Source of the DNA: an uncultured Pontibacter sp.
GTDB lineage: Bacteria; Bacteroidota; Bacteroidia; Cytophagales; Hymenobacteraceae
Direction of reading: 5' to 3'
Assembly: GCA_947499125.1 (NCBI GenBank)
Contig: CANMMP010000004.1
Coordinates: 186,001-250,000 of the forward strand
Length of the DNA stretch: 64,000 nt
In this document: in pieces, positions 42,467 to 51,694 of the stretch
How positions within the stretch are numbered: position 1 is the stretch's first letter
How the letters are laid out: each line of letters opens with the position of its first letter
Translations under genes and position numbers: made by a program
The notes under the pieces: model-generated
The model's input: the letters and a program-made list of their open reading frames with translations, nothing else
The model's database searches: none
What the model was told of the DNA's origin: nothing

Positions 42467-43093
42467 TCAAACGAACAGGTTCGCTTTATTCAGCAACTCG
42501 ATTAACTCCCGCTGCAAGGTGTTTGTTTTATCCTTTGCATACCACCTGTGCAATTGCTCGGCATAGCCGGTAGCTGTCACCGGATCGCTTTTTAAAAATT
42601 TCACCAACTCCTGTGCCGGCTTTGGCCGTGGCCCCCATTCACCTAGGTAAGTGAATTCTGAGTCGAGCTGTATAAGTTTAGGTATAGCGCTGCCTCCATT
42701 GGTGAGGTGCTTTTCCATCAGGTCGGGAAATTTATCCCGGTATAAAAGCCGGAGTGATATTTTGCCATCCGAGGCTTGTGCGATCTTTTGTAAAAGTGGC
42801 AGGCTTTGGGCGGCATCACCACACCAATATTCTGTGAGTACAAGCCAGTAAACTTTATTCTCCATTCCTGCTAAAGCTTGCAGCAACTCCTGGCTCAACG
42901 TACTTGTTTTCGCAATACGCTGCATGCGTGTCAGGTTGATAAGGAAATATTCTGCATGGACATTATCAGATTTTAAACCAATCGTGATATTTGCAACGGT
43001 TTGCTGCAATTGTGCAAGGTAGGCATCATAAGATATGCCCCTGATCAGGTAATATTCGTAATCAATCTGTGGTTCTACGGCTGTATCTTCCAT
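42467..43093 (-). CDS. Thioredoxin-family protein
   Basis: The start is placed at the ATG at 43093 (MEDTAVEPQ), although an in-frame ATG at 43144 is possible. The 208-residue protein has a thioredoxin fold in which the CxxC is changed to a single Cys (TEYWCGDAAQS, reading CGDA). A long N-terminal helical part precedes it (YDAYLAQLQQTVANITIG). With one Cys it is more likely a monothiol or structural redox partner than a classic disulfide reductase. It shares an operon with the AhpD-like gene. Confidence 0.78.
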   Translation of the reverse strand: MEDTAVEPQIDYEYYLIRGISYDAYLAQLQQTVANITIGLKSDNVHAEYFLINLTRMQRIAKTSTLSQELLQALAGMENKVYWLVLTEYWCGDAAQSLPLLQKIAQASDGKISLRLLYRDKFPDLMEKHLTNGGSAIPKLIQLDSEFTYLGEWGPRPKPAQELVKFLKSDPVTATGYAEQLHRWYAKDKTNTLQRELIELLNKANLFV

Positions 43094-43285
43094 ATTAGTT
43101 ATCTTAAATACACGTTTGCAGGTCTGTAAGCCCAGCTTCATCATTATAACAAGAGTGATAATTTAGGCAACCTGCAATACAAAGGTGCACACGGAAGCTA
43201 TACTGATTTGTCAGGGGTACGACAATCTGGAATATTAGCTTTCCTGCAGCTAGTAGACTAAATCTTTGGCTAGGTTGTTCAGCGT

Positions 43286-44137
43286 CTAATTGTTTATCTC
43301 GGCTTTGTCGATAAAGTAACTCCTGCCTTTCGGAAGAACGTGCATGATCAGGTGTTCCAGACAGAGAGGTTCCCCAATTTTCAGTTGTTCAAAATTATTC
43401 TCCTGCAGCTCCCTACCATCCAAAATAACTACCAAACCGGAACCTATTGTCTCTATTTCGTTCCCTTTAGAGATAAGAATGCCAGTATCTTCCCCCAGAC
43501 CAATGCCCACCAATTGTGGATGAATGGCGATTGCTTCAATCAAGCGAGGAATGCGCCTGCGGTTTACAAAGTGCGTGTCTATGATAACATGTGGTAGTAA
43601 GTTCAGTCCTTTGCCAAGAGAAACAATTCCCTTAACAAGCGGGGTAGTTTCATAAGAGCCTTGTATCATGGTACTGCAAAGTGCCATAGCGCCTGCACTT
43701 GTACCGGCAATCAGGAATTTTTCCTCGTGATGATAGCGGTGCGTGATAAGTTTAAGGGCTTGCGTTTGGTCGAACGCAGCCGTAATTTTTAGTTGGTCAC
43801 CCCCTGTGAAGATAACAGCGTCAGTCTTTTGAAGGCGCTGGAGTGTTTCGGGGCTATCAGCATTTTCCCTAGATGGGATTTTTAAGTGCCCTACATTATC
43901 GCAGCCCAGGAGCGTAAAACCATGCAGGTATGCCTGAAACAGTTCATCCGGGATACTGGTAGCCGTAGTGATCACTTCAATGCGAGTGCCTATGCCATAC
44001 AGCTCGTCGTGGATTCGCTTTAAAATGCCTTGCTCAAAAAATAAGATTCGTTGTGCCTGATCAGCATTGGAAGGAAGTGGTATACTCCCTTTATCTTCAT
44101 TGCCGCCGATGGCAACTATTTTGCCCTTAGGTACCAC
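43286..44137 (-). CDS. cphB: Cyanophycinase-like peptidase (S51)
   Basis: This 283-residue peptidase has the catalytic Ser motif GTSAGAMALC and GGNEDKGSIP near the N-terminus; FTGGDQLKIT and the IDTHF(V)NRRR region complete the family pattern. Cyanophycinase cleaves the storage polymer of Asp and Arg, but homologues occur in organisms without the polymer. No cyanophycin synthetase is visible. It lies 24 bp downstream of a membrane protein gene of the same strand, so a shared operon is possible. Confidence 0.88.
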   Translation of the reverse strand: MVPKGKIVAIGGNEDKGSIPLPSNADQAQRILFFEQGILKRIHDELYGIGTRIEVITTATSIPDELFQAYLHGFTLLGCDNVGHLKIPSRENADSPETLQRLQKTDAVIFTGGDQLKITAAFDQTQALKLITHRYHHEEKFLIAGTSAGAMALCSTMIQGSYETTPLVKGIVSLGKGLNLLPHVIIDTHFVNRRRIPRLIEAIAIHPQLVGIGLGEDTGILISKGNEIETIGSGLVVILDGRELQENNFEQLKIGEPLCLEHLIMHVLPKGRSYFIDKAEINN

Positions 44138-44160
44138 GTTGCATCCTTTCTGCTTATAAT

Positions 44161-44682
44161 CTATTGATCATGTTCATATGCTTTCCGGAGCCACTTCGCC
44201 AGATAATCCGCTGTAATACCTGCTACTATGGCGTATACGCCATGAAACAGAGCGTCCTCAGCTATGGCTCTAGGTTTCCAGGTTGTTACAGGCTCGGCAA
44301 TATCCATGGATGGTAACATGATCAACTCTGTACCCCAAACAGCACCAAAATGGGATGTGGAGCCAGCCACGCCTTTGGCTCCAAAGGCAGCCATTAGACC
44401 CCTGGGTATTCCCCAGCTGGAGCCGTAGGCAAAATGAGTTACATTTGATACAAATTCCTTGTCTTCATCCGTCTTAGTTTCAATACCGAAAGTTTTCTTA
44501 ACTGCTTGGTAGGGCGTATCACTGGGTTTACGCCCGCTGAAATGCATTTCTATCATTTGTGCTGCTGTCATAACGGCTGTCCCTACCAAACCCGCCACTA
44601 AGCCGATTCCGATTCCTGCCGATACTATTGCTAAAGTGGCTGATACGCTTTCTTGTTTTTGATTTATCTTTCTTATTTTCAT
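44161..44682 (-). CDS. Small membrane protein, DUF1440/YagU-like
   Basis: This 173-residue membrane protein has two clear hydrophobic helices (about 14-44, IVSAGIGIGLVAGLVGTAVM, and 145-163) and a glycine-rich middle (GSSWGIPRGLMAAFGAKGVA). It resembles the YagU/DUF1440 group of acid-resistance membrane proteins, though I am not certain of the assignment. It is encoded directly upstream of the cyanophycinase gene and downstream of another small membrane protein gene. Confidence 0.65.
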   Translation of the reverse strand: MKIRKINQKQESVSATLAIVSAGIGIGLVAGLVGTAVMTAAQMIEMHFSGRKPSDTPYQAVKKTFGIETKTDEDKEFVSNVTHFAYGSSWGIPRGLMAAFGAKGVAGSTSHFGAVWGTELIMLPSMDIAEPVTTWKPRAIAEDALFHGVYAIVAGITADYLAKWLRKAYEHDQ

Positions 44683-44839
44683 AGTTACTGTTATGGTATT
44701 AAAAGTATACTCACTAGGTTTTATTGGTGTTTTATTTTGGCAGTTCGTTTATCAGGAAAGAATAAAAAGACTCCCACTCCCAAGCCTTAATTCTAGTGAA
44801 TGATCGTTGAGAGCGGGAGCCTTAATCCAGAGTAAATAA

Positions 44840-45325
44840 TCATATGGATGTTGCAGTAGTATGACCCCTGTGAGTGGAAGGGTGCAGGAGTCCTATATAA
44901 GCCCACGCGGCTCCAATTCCAAAACTGACGTGCGCAACAGCTGACACCCAGTTACGGGCCATGGCAAACCAAGGAAATAGTACAGTCATCCCGTAGAAGT
45001 TCACAAAGTAAATGATCAGCCCGACAGCGGCACCAACTGCTAACGCTTTACCCAGTGTCATATTCTTCACAAGGAAGGCTATAACGATGGCATAGATTAT
45101 AGACAGCGCCATATGAAGAACAAGAGCTGACATGAATATACCAAATTCAAATGTGGCAGGGGGTGGAAGTACGATTTCACCCAATATAATGGCCGCAATC
45201 ATGCGAGGGGGTGCCCACGGGCTGCCTCCCAGGAAAAGGGGTACCATGATCATTTCAAGCATCATAAAAATGAGACCTGCTATGACACCGGCCCAGATAG
45301 CTGATTTCCAGTTTATAGTTCCCAT
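44840..45325 (-). CDS. Small polytopic membrane protein
   Basis: This 161-residue protein has four hydrophobic helices (about 8-32, 62-86, 93-115, 125-148). No family is recognised. The sequence WKSAIWAGVIAGLIFMMLEM is typical of a membrane-embedded stress protein. A short His/Thr tail ends it. An imperfect hairpin lies between this gene and the next (44771-44815). Confidence 0.6.
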   Translation of the reverse strand: MGTINWKSAIWAGVIAGLIFMMLEMIMVPLFLGGSPWAPPRMIAAIILGEIVLPPPATFEFGIFMSALVLHMALSIIYAIVIAFLVKNMTLGKALAVGAAVGLIIYFVNFYGMTVLFPWFAMARNWVSAVAHVSFGIGAAWAYIGLLHPSTHRGHTTATSI

Positions 45326-45685
45326 AATATTATAATTTAAAGTTGAACATCAATTCTGATTTTCAGGAGAATTTGCATATCACCTTCAGTTGCATGCTGG
45401 TAGTTTAGGACTCAGGAATATGTAGTAAAGTACTGCACTACTTAGTGCTTCTATAAGTGTATAGTATCATTTTTTATAATAAGTTTTACAGAAATGGGCA
45501 GTTGTCAGATAGCCGACAATTAGAGACTTGAAAGAACAATATATTTAACAAGTGTTTGAAACATACGTGTTTATGATCGAGAATCTAGTGTCTGCGGTTT
45601 CTAACAGTGTAAGGCGCACTTGGTTACTTGTAAAAGAACTTTAGATTTTGAATAGCCTGCTTGTTACACTTTATATAAGTTTGAT
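45326..45685. other. Intergenic region, divergent promoters
   Basis: 360 bp separate a minus-strand membrane protein gene from the plus-strand DUF3179 gene. No gene is visible. Both promoters should lie here, but no clean TAnnTTTG element was found in the plus direction. Confidence 0.4.
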
Positions 45686-46840
45686 ATGATACGCTCTACT
45701 TATGTTTTACTATTAATTTCGCTCGTAGCCGTATCAATTGAGGATGGACTGGCTCAGCTTAAAAACCCACGGAGCATTCCGTACCTCTGGAAGACCGATA
45801 CAGCTCGGAAGGTCGTGCCGCTTTCTGAGTTTACCGTAGCTGTTCCCAAAGGCGCTTTTACAGTTTTAAATACTCCCCAATTTATAGGTGCAGAAAAGGG
45901 GCGGCAGGTTTATTTCAGACATGAGCCCGTTATTAGTTTGTCTATTGATGGTCAGGCAAGAGCTTATCCCCTCAACGTGCTGACGGTGCATGAGATTGCC
46001 AACGATACACTAGCAGGAGTTCATATACTCGTCACCTACTGCCCACTTTGTAATGCTAGCGTAGTGTATGACAGGCGACTGAAATACCGAGGCAAGGAAT
46101 GGCTTCTTTCATTTGGTGTATCGGGTATGTTGCGGAATAGCGACATGGTAATGTACGACTTGCAGACTGAGACATGGTGGCAGCAGCTGATGGGAGATGC
46201 TCTCGTAGGAAGCTTAGCTGGAGCAGAACTAAAGGTAATACCCTCGCTGGTAATCTCGGTGGAAGAATTCTTTCAACGCTTTCCATCTGGGAAGATACTC
46301 TCGCCACAAACTGGCCTTGCTAGTAGCTATGGACAAAACCCTTATGTTGGCTATGATAATCTTAAAGGGTCTCCCTATAATGACTTTATCGACAAAGGCA
46401 AGATAGACAAGCGTCTTCCACCTATGGAACGTGTGGTAGATGTAGAAAGTAAGGGTAATCGTAAGATCTACCCGTTCTCACTGATCTCAAAAAAAGGTGT
46501 TATTAACGATACCTTTCATGATAAACACATTGTCATATTCTACAAATCCGGAACGGTATCTGTGCTGGATGAAAGAGACATTAGAAAATCCAAAAATGTA
46601 GGTACAGCTACACTTTTCAACGCCATGCTCGACGGTAAAAAGCTAACTTTCCAGAAGAAGGGTATACAGTTCGCTGACCAGGAGACAAGTTCTACTTGGG
46701 ACATTACTGGTCGCAGTATAGCAGGACCATTAAAAGGCCGGCAACTACAAATTGAACCCCATAGCAATCACCTGGCATTTGCCTGGCTTGCCTTTTACCC
46801 GGAATCAGAAATCTACAATGAGAGGAATAAAAGGGAATAA
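45686..46840 (+). CDS. DUF3179 secreted protein
   Basis: This 384-residue protein has a signal peptide at about 1-23. DUF3179 is recognised by the motif VTYCPLCNASVVYDR and by the preceding ARAYPLNVLTVHEIANDTLA. The two Cys in CPLC and the Tyr-rich motifs suggest a metal- or disulfide-based site, but no reaction is known for the family. It has about the usual length. It is followed by an amidohydrolase gene 163 bp later on the same strand. Confidence 0.88.
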   Translation: MIRSTYVLLLISLVAVSIEDGLAQLKNPRSIPYLWKTDTARKVVPLSEFTVAVPKGAFTVLNTPQFIGAEKGRQVYFRHEPVISLSIDGQARAYPLNVLTVHEIANDTLAGVHILVTYCPLCNASVVYDRRLKYRGKEWLLSFGVSGMLRNSDMVMYDLQTETWWQQLMGDALVGSLAGAELKVIPSLVISVEEFFQRFPSGKILSPQTGLASSYGQNPYVGYDNLKGSPYNDFIDKGKIDKRLPPMERVVDVESKGNRKIYPFSLISKKGVINDTFHDKHIVIFYKSGTVSVLDERDIRKSKNVGTATLFNAMLDGKKLTFQKKGIQFADQETSSTWDITGRSIAGPLKGRQLQIEPHSNHLAFAWLAFYPESEIYNERNKRE

Positions 46841-47002
46841 TGAGAATAGTTTCTTTCATTATAAGGATAATTGACATTTCATGTATCTTGGTAGTGTCCA
46901 TATTCTCACACATAGCACTAAAATATCATTCATATCCATGTAAGGAATCGCTGGCTATTTATTGTTTCCCTTAATGTCCTTATTTAAAATGTTTTAATTG
47001 AA

Positions 47003-48565
47003 ATGATAAATAAGAAAATCAAATTCCTTAAAGTTTTTTTTGGAATCATTCTGTTTGTGTTTTTAACTATTGTGCTAGCACTTTTATGGCCAATGCCACA
47101 GCTAAAACCACCTGCCAGGTACGCTTCAGTTTTCATACAATCAATTAATATAATTGATGTCAAATCTGGTAAAATATTTAAAAACCGCGATGTCGTTATT
47201 AAAGAGAATACTATTCTAGCCATAGATACCTCGGGCATTTTAAAAGCACATCCTTCTTCACTCGTAATTGATGGCAATAACAAATACATAATGCCCGGTC
47301 TATGGGATATGCATACTCATTCAAATCAACATTCTGAATGGCTTCACCATCCACTCTACATTGCCAATGGCGTTACAGGAATTAGAGATATGTCGGGGCA
47401 GTTGAACAAAAGAGATAGTTACTGGGCTGGCAGCAAAGAGCGCCTGGTATGGAACGCCGGATTGAGTGATAACCAAAGGGTAACCCCAAGGTACGTGTTG
47501 CAAAGCAGCTATCAAATGGATGGAGTAGCTTCTGTGCCGGACGGTTTTCCAGGATATTTTAAGCTTCAGAAAAAGGACGATGTCGATGCACTCTTGCGCT
47601 TTTACAAAAATGAAAAGATAGATTTTATTAAAGTATATGAACAGATACCAACTGAAACTTACAAATACCTTGCTTTGCAAGCACCGAATTATGGAATGCA
47701 CCTTGCTGGCCATAAACCCATATTTACGAGCCTAGAAGATGCCATTGTTCTAGGACAAAGAAGCTTTGAACATGGTCGTATTTTCCTATACGAATGCTTC
47801 CCTAATGCAGATAGTTTACGAACATCAGACAATTGGAGAAAATTCTATTCAAAATCGAAGGGGGCAATGGTTAAGGACTATAAACCAGAAATGGCAACAA
47901 GATTAATGCAACTGATGAAAGAGTATAATACGCACTGGACCCCTACACTTCAGACACTTAAGTTTGAAGCTTATGCCCATGAAGCGACCTTTCTTGAAAA
48001 CCCAAATTTAAAGTATATCACTTATGTAAGAAGAAAGCTTTGGTGGGATTTCGATGTTCAAAACAACAGGAATAAAAACCTATCCAAAGAAGGAACAAAC
48101 ATAAGTGCAGACTTTTACAATGCAGCTAAGGAACAAATTAAATTAGCCAGTGAAATAGGTGTACCCATTATGACTGGTACCGATGTTACCGACTCTTATA
48201 TTTTCGCAGGATTTAGCATCCATGATGAATTAGAAGATTTGACCAAAAGTGGCTTGTCAAACTTAAAGGCACTGCAAAGTGCAACTATTATTCCTGCAAC
48301 ATTTGCTGGTAAAGAGAAAGCTCATGGATCAGTTGAAGTTGGGAAAATGGCAGACTTAGTCATTTTAAATAAAAACCCATTAGAAAACATTACCCATTCA
48401 AAAACGATTAACGGAGTCATTTTAAATGGAATATTTTATGATGCAGATAGACTAAAAGAGCTAAAGGACTTCACGCAATCGCTTTCATCAAGTCTTCATT
48501 TAAACGTCAAAGTTCTTTACAGTCTTATCAGTAGCCCTTTAATTAGAGTGCAATTTGCTGATTAA
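47003..48565 (+). CDS. Membrane-anchored amidohydrolase
   Basis: This 520-residue protein has one hydrophobic helix at the N-terminus (about 10-32) acting as a signal anchor. An amidohydrolase TIM barrel follows: the metal motif HTH in GLWDMHTHSNQ, Lys in FIKVYEQ, His in HLAGHKP and HGRIF, and the Asp-containing GTDVTDSYIF. The C-terminal strand domain (KMADLVILNKNPLENI) is typical. It probably hydrolyses a cyclic amide or imide, or dipeptide-like substrates. Substrate unknown. Confidence 0.88.
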   Translation: MINKKIKFLKVFFGIILFVFLTIVLALLWPMPQLKPPARYASVFIQSINIIDVKSGKIFKNRDVVIKENTILAIDTSGILKAHPSSLVIDGNNKYIMPGLWDMHTHSNQHSEWLHHPLYIANGVTGIRDMSGQLNKRDSYWAGSKERLVWNAGLSDNQRVTPRYVLQSSYQMDGVASVPDGFPGYFKLQKKDDVDALLRFYKNEKIDFIKVYEQIPTETYKYLALQAPNYGMHLAGHKPIFTSLEDAIVLGQRSFEHGRIFLYECFPNADSLRTSDNWRKFYSKSKGAMVKDYKPEMATRLMQLMKEYNTHWTPTLQTLKFEAYAHEATFLENPNLKYITYVRRKLWWDFDVQNNRNKNLSKEGTNISADFYNAAKEQIKLASEIGVPIMTGTDVTDSYIFAGFSIHDELEDLTKSGLSNLKALQSATIIPATFAGKEKAHGSVEVGKMADLVILNKNPLENITHSKTINGVILNGIFYDADRLKELKDFTQSLSSSLHLNVKVLYSLISSPLIRVQFAD

Positions 48566-48641
48566 AATTTTTACTGACTCAGTAGGAAATCAATTGCTAA
48601 AACAACGAGACTAAACTTATACTTCACTGTTCATAACAGAA

Positions 48642-48782
48642 ATGGCCTATGATGACCTGACGGAGGAGCAGCATAGCAGGCTGCTGGAGATTGCTGAGAA
48701 TTGCCCGGTGCACAAAACCTTTAGCAATAAAATCAAGATCATATCATCTCTGTTGCCCCAAACAGAATACGAGCATCAGTAA
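48642..48782 (+). pseudogene. OsmC-family C-terminal remnant
   Basis: Forty-six codons and a stop (TAA at 48780-48782) give [20 protein letters not shown], the characteristic end of OsmC-type peroxidases with the conserved Cys and VHKT. The first two-thirds is absent. The fragment directly adjoins the truncated DUF427 gene, which marks a deletion junction. Confidence 0.78.
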
Positions 48783-48783
48783 C

Positions 48784-48993
48784 AAATCGATAGAAAGCGT
48801 TAAGAAAGAATACTTTAAGGATAGCGATACGCAGACGGTCTGCCATTGGAAAGGAACAGTTTGTTATTACACCCTGAAAGTAGATGGAAAAGAAAACCAG
48901 GACGCCGCCTGGTACTATGCTGATCCAAAGGAAATGGCAAAGGGTATAAAAGGCGGTGTGGCTTTCTGGCGGAGCGTGGAAGTTGTGAAGTAA
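48784..48993 (+). pseudogene. Truncated DUF427 gene (C-terminal half)
   Basis: From about 48784 the sequence encodes SVKKEYFKDSDT..., then VCHWKGTVCYYTLKVDGKEN and AAWYYADPKEMAKGIKGGVA. This is closely similar to the complete DUF427 protein at 54180-54461, but the first 30 residues (including the WNG motif) are missing and it has no start of its own. An open frame running back to 48691 crosses the OsmC remnant in another frame, so it is not a real N-terminus. It is a likely non-functional duplicate. Confidence 0.75.
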
Positions 48994-49060
48994 TCACTCC
49001 ACAACCTTAAAAGTATACTCTAAACTTACAAAAGTTCACGTGTAGGCGTAGTGAATTTAC

Positions 49061-50401
49061 TTATACCATATAAGGTATATCGGATACCATGGTAGGGTAG
49101 GAGAAAGGGAAGCTTTTCAGGTCCTTTGCCGTCATGCCTGCCTTCATAGCCAGGGCGAATGCATTGATGGTTTCTTCAACATGTGGCCCTACCAGATGAG
49201 CACCTAATATAGTGCCTTTTTCTATATCCAGAAGTACTTTGTAAGCATAGGCCGTTGCAAGCGTTCTGCGACCATTGTACCACTTGCGGGCATCACCTGA
49301 ATTGACTTTGTAAGCCAGTTCCTGTTGCTTTGCCTGTTCTTCGGTAAGGCCTACTGAAGCCAGGGGAGGCACTGTAAACACTACAGTTGGTATTTCGGGG
49401 TAGGCTGTTTTGGTACGGTTGCCCTTTACCAGGTTGGATGCCAGTATATGTCCTTCGTACACCGCTACAGGCGTCAGGGGGATCCCTTCCGTGTCGGCCG
49501 CATCGCCGGCGGCGTAGACTCTTGGGTTGGAGGTGCTCTGCAGGTACTCGTTCACTGCGATGCCTTTTAGGCTGTGCTTTACCTGGCCTCTGTCTAGCTG
49601 CAGCTGTTCCACTTCCGGTACCCGCCCGATGGCGCTTACTACCAGCCCTGTTTCAAATTTTTCTGTTCCGCTGCCCACCGAGAGTGTATAGCCATCGCCG
49701 TTCCTGATTATCTCACTTACTTCGCAATTCAGCCTTATGTTGATACCGGCTTTTTCTGATGCTTGCAGCAACTGTTTTACCATGTCCTGCTCAAAGTGCT
49801 TGAGCGCCTTGGGTCCGTGCTCGATAATAGTGACTTTTGCCCCAGCCCGGGCAGCCAAGTGCGCAAATTCAAACGAGATATAGCCGCCGCCAACAAAGGT
49901 AATATGTTTTGGCAACTCCTGCAGGTTTAGAAAATCGGTGCTGTAGACGGTGTGCTCTCCGCCAGGTATAGATAGCAGGCGTGACCTGGCTCCTGTTACA
50001 ATAGCTATTTTCTCAGCGTGTACCTGCACTTCCCCAACTAGCAGCGTACTTTTATTAACGAAAGAGACGGGCCCGTGGTAGGTGTGGATACCTGCTTTCT
50101 CAAAGCCGTGCTCCATCTTTTCGGGCACAGGATCTGTGAAAGTATTTTTAAAGGCCATAAGCTGCTGCCAGTTTATACATTGCTCGCCCTGTAGCCCCTT
50201 GCCTTGATGCTGCTGAAGCTGCTCGTACAGTTGTGCCGCATCCACCAATACCTTTTTTGGGTCGCAGCCGCGCAGCGCACAGGTTCCCCCATAAGGCCTG
50301 AAGTCGGAAATAGCAGTTTTTAGTCCTTTGGCGGCGCATTTACGGGCAACGGCGGCCCCGGCCATTCCCGCCCCGATAACAAACACATCGTATTTTTTCA
50401 T
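49061..50401 (-). CDS. MerA/glutathione-reductase-like FAD disulfide oxidoreductase
   Basis: The start is set at the ATG at 50401 (MKKYDVFVIGAGMAG); a longer frame upstream covers the operator. The 446-residue flavoprotein has FAD-binding GAGMAGA, the redox-active pair in GGTCALRGCDPKK (CxxxxC) and NADPH motif GGGYISFEFAHLAARAG. The usual C-terminal HPTxxE active-site His is replaced by Tyr (FSYPTMVSD), and the N-terminal HMA domain of MerA is absent. It is divergent from the ArsR/MerTP genes across a palindrome. Mercury or thiol reduction is inferred from the neighbourhood. Confidence 0.85.
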   Translation of the reverse strand: MKKYDVFVIGAGMAGAAVARKCAAKGLKTAISDFRPYGGTCALRGCDPKKVLVDAAQLYEQLQQHQGKGLQGEQCINWQQLMAFKNTFTDPVPEKMEHGFEKAGIHTYHGPVSFVNKSTLLVGEVQVHAEKIAIVTGARSRLLSIPGGEHTVYSTDFLNLQELPKHITFVGGGYISFEFAHLAARAGAKVTIIEHGPKALKHFEQDMVKQLLQASEKAGINIRLNCEVSEIIRNGDGYTLSVGSGTEKFETGLVVSAIGRVPEVEQLQLDRGQVKHSLKGIAVNEYLQSTSNPRVYAAGDAADTEGIPLTPVAVYEGHILASNLVKGNRTKTAYPEIPTVVFTVPPLASVGLTEEQAKQQELAYKVNSGDARKWYNGRRTLATAYAYKVLLDIEKGTILGAHLVGPHVEETINAFALAMKAGMTAKDLKSFPFSYPTMVSDIPYMV

Positions 50402-50411
50402 CCTGCGTATA

Positions 50412-50437
50412 ATTAAGTACTTGCTTAAATACTTAAT
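50412..50437. promoter_or_regulatory. Palindromic operator between divergent mer-like genes
   Basis: The 26-bp near-palindrome has outer arms ATTAAGTACTT and AAATACTTAAT (one mismatch) and sits between the oxidoreductase start (50401) and the ArsR-type gene (50470). It is the expected place for an ArsR/SmtB dimer to bind and repress both genes. Confidence 0.65.
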
Positions 50438-50469
50438 TAAGCTTATGTTTGTTTCATAAACATGGTCTA

Positions 50470-50856
50470 ATGGAAGAAGATAAAAACTGTATAAGAGTAT
50501 ATGCCGACCAGGAGCGCCTGGAGGCCTGCGCCCATAAACTGGAGGCGGCAGGAGACATGATACAGCAGTTGAGCCAGGTGCTAAGCCTTGCTGGCAGCGA
50601 AACAAGACTGCAAATACTTTACCTATTGGAAGAGGAGGGAGAGCTGTGCGTGTGCGACATCAGTGATGTGCTGAAGATGACCATGCCTGCCGTGTCGCAG
50701 CAGTTGCGCAAGCTGCGAGACGCGAACATCATCCAAAGCAAAAAAGTAGGGCAGACGGTATTTTATTCGCTTAAGGAAGAACACTTGGAGGTGATACGAC
50801 CGCTGTTTCAATTCATTCACAGTAAATCATCAGCTAAATCAGAAAACAGCTTATGA
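50470..50856 (+). CDS. ArsR/SmtB-family metal-responsive repressor
   Basis: The start is set at the ATG at 50470 (MEEDKNCIRVYADQ); the frame also offers 50449, which would add seven residues. The 128-residue winged-helix repressor has the metal-binding ELCVCDISD motif (CxC in helix alpha3) and the recognition helix in MTMPAVSQQLRKLRDANII. Cys7 may add a ligand. It overlaps the MerTP start by 4 bp. It probably represses the mer-like genes until a thiophilic metal binds. Confidence 0.9.
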   Translation: MEEDKNCIRVYADQERLEACAHKLEAAGDMIQQLSQVLSLAGSETRLQILYLLEEEGELCVCDISDVLKMTMPAVSQQLRKLRDANIIQSKKVGQTVFYSLKEEHLEVIRPLFQFIHSKSSAKSENSL

Positions 50857-51452
50857 AGTATACATTTCAAAATCTGATAGGCGGTGGCCTGCTGGCTGCT
50901 GTATTTGCTTCCCTTTGCTGCATTGCCCCACTTCTTGCGGTAGTAGGTGGTGCCACGGGTGCACTATCTACATTTAGTTGGGTAGAACCCTTGCGGCCAT
51001 ACCTGATCGGTGTAACCGTTGCTTTACTGGCCGGTGCCTGGTATCAGCGGCTGCGGAACCGTAAGTCTGACGTAGACTGTGCCTGCGATGAAGAGGAGAA
51101 GCCTGTTTTCTGGAAGACCAAAGCATTTCTGCTGGTGGTAACGGTACTGGCGGTGATCTTCCTGGCCTTTCCCTATTATGCGGATGCCTTCTATGAAAAG
51201 CCGGCATATGCCGAAACCATCCAGGAGACTGTAAAGCAAACCCTTCACTTGCAGATCAAGGGCATGACCTGTACCGGATGCGAGGCCCACGTGAACCAGG
51301 AAGTTGGCAAACTGTCCGGTATAATGGGTGTAACTACTTCCTATGAACAGGAAAGCGCCACCGTAACCTACGATAGCACACAGGTTCAGCCAGCCATAAT
51401 TTTGGAAGCAGCCCGCAAAACAGGGTATGTTGTAACATTAGAATATGAATAA
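50853..51452 (+). CDS. merTP: Mercuric transport protein MerTP
   Basis: This 199-residue protein is a fusion of MerT (three helices, with the Cys pair in FASLCCIAPLLA and a second CAC pair in VDCACDEEE) and a periplasmic-type MerP/HMA domain (KGMTCTGCEAHVNQEVGKL, residues about 130-195). It takes up Hg(II) and passes it to a reductase. The ATG overlaps the ArsR stop by 4 bp (ATGA). It is followed 2 bp later by a small CxxC-rich gene. Confidence 0.92.
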   Translation: MKYTFQNLIGGGLLAAVFASLCCIAPLLAVVGGATGALSTFSWVEPLRPYLIGVTVALLAGAWYQRLRNRKSDVDCACDEEEKPVFWKTKAFLLVVTVLAVIFLAFPYYADAFYEKPAYAETIQETVKQTLHLQIKGMTCTGCEAHVNQEVGKLSGIMGVTTSYEQESATVTYDSTQVQPAIILEAARKTGYVVTLEYE

Positions 51453-51454
51453 GT

Positions 51455-51667
51455 ATGGAAGCGATAAAGTCTAACTCTGTGATTACCTGCCCTAACTGTG
51501 GTCACAGCAAGGAGGAGGAAATGCCAACAGATGCATGCCAGTATTTCTATGCCTGCGAGAAATGTAATCATGTACTAAAGCCTAAACCCGGAGACTGCTG
51601 TGTTTATTGTTCTTACGGATCGGTTGGCTGCCCACCTGTGCAGCAGGAAAGAGGATGTTGCAGTTGA
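51455..51667 (+). CDS. Small cysteine-rich protein (GDCCxxCS) of mer operon
   Basis: This 70-residue protein has the Cys pairs CPNC and CEKC and the motif GDCCVYCSYGSVGCPP, with a CC near the end. It resembles small proteins encoded after MerTP in Bacteroidota. Four or more thiols in a short chain suggest metal binding (Hg or Zn). It lies 2 bp after MerTP, so it is translated from the same mRNA. Function not established. Confidence 0.82.
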   Translation: MEAIKSNSVITCPNCGHSKEEEMPTDACQYFYACEKCNHVLKPKPGDCCVYCSYGSVGCPPVQQERGCCS

Positions 51668-51694
51668 TCGCAGCTATAACTTCTCATGCTTTGG

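Noticed and set aside
44771-44815. Imperfect hairpin between two membrane protein genes as a terminator
   Set aside because: The arms have a mismatch with a long loop and no T-run; too weak to list as a feature.
48691-48993. A 100-codon frame covering the OsmC/DUF427 junction
   Set aside because: Its first third reads the OsmC remnant in the wrong frame, so it is not a real N-terminus; only the DUF427 half is meaningful.
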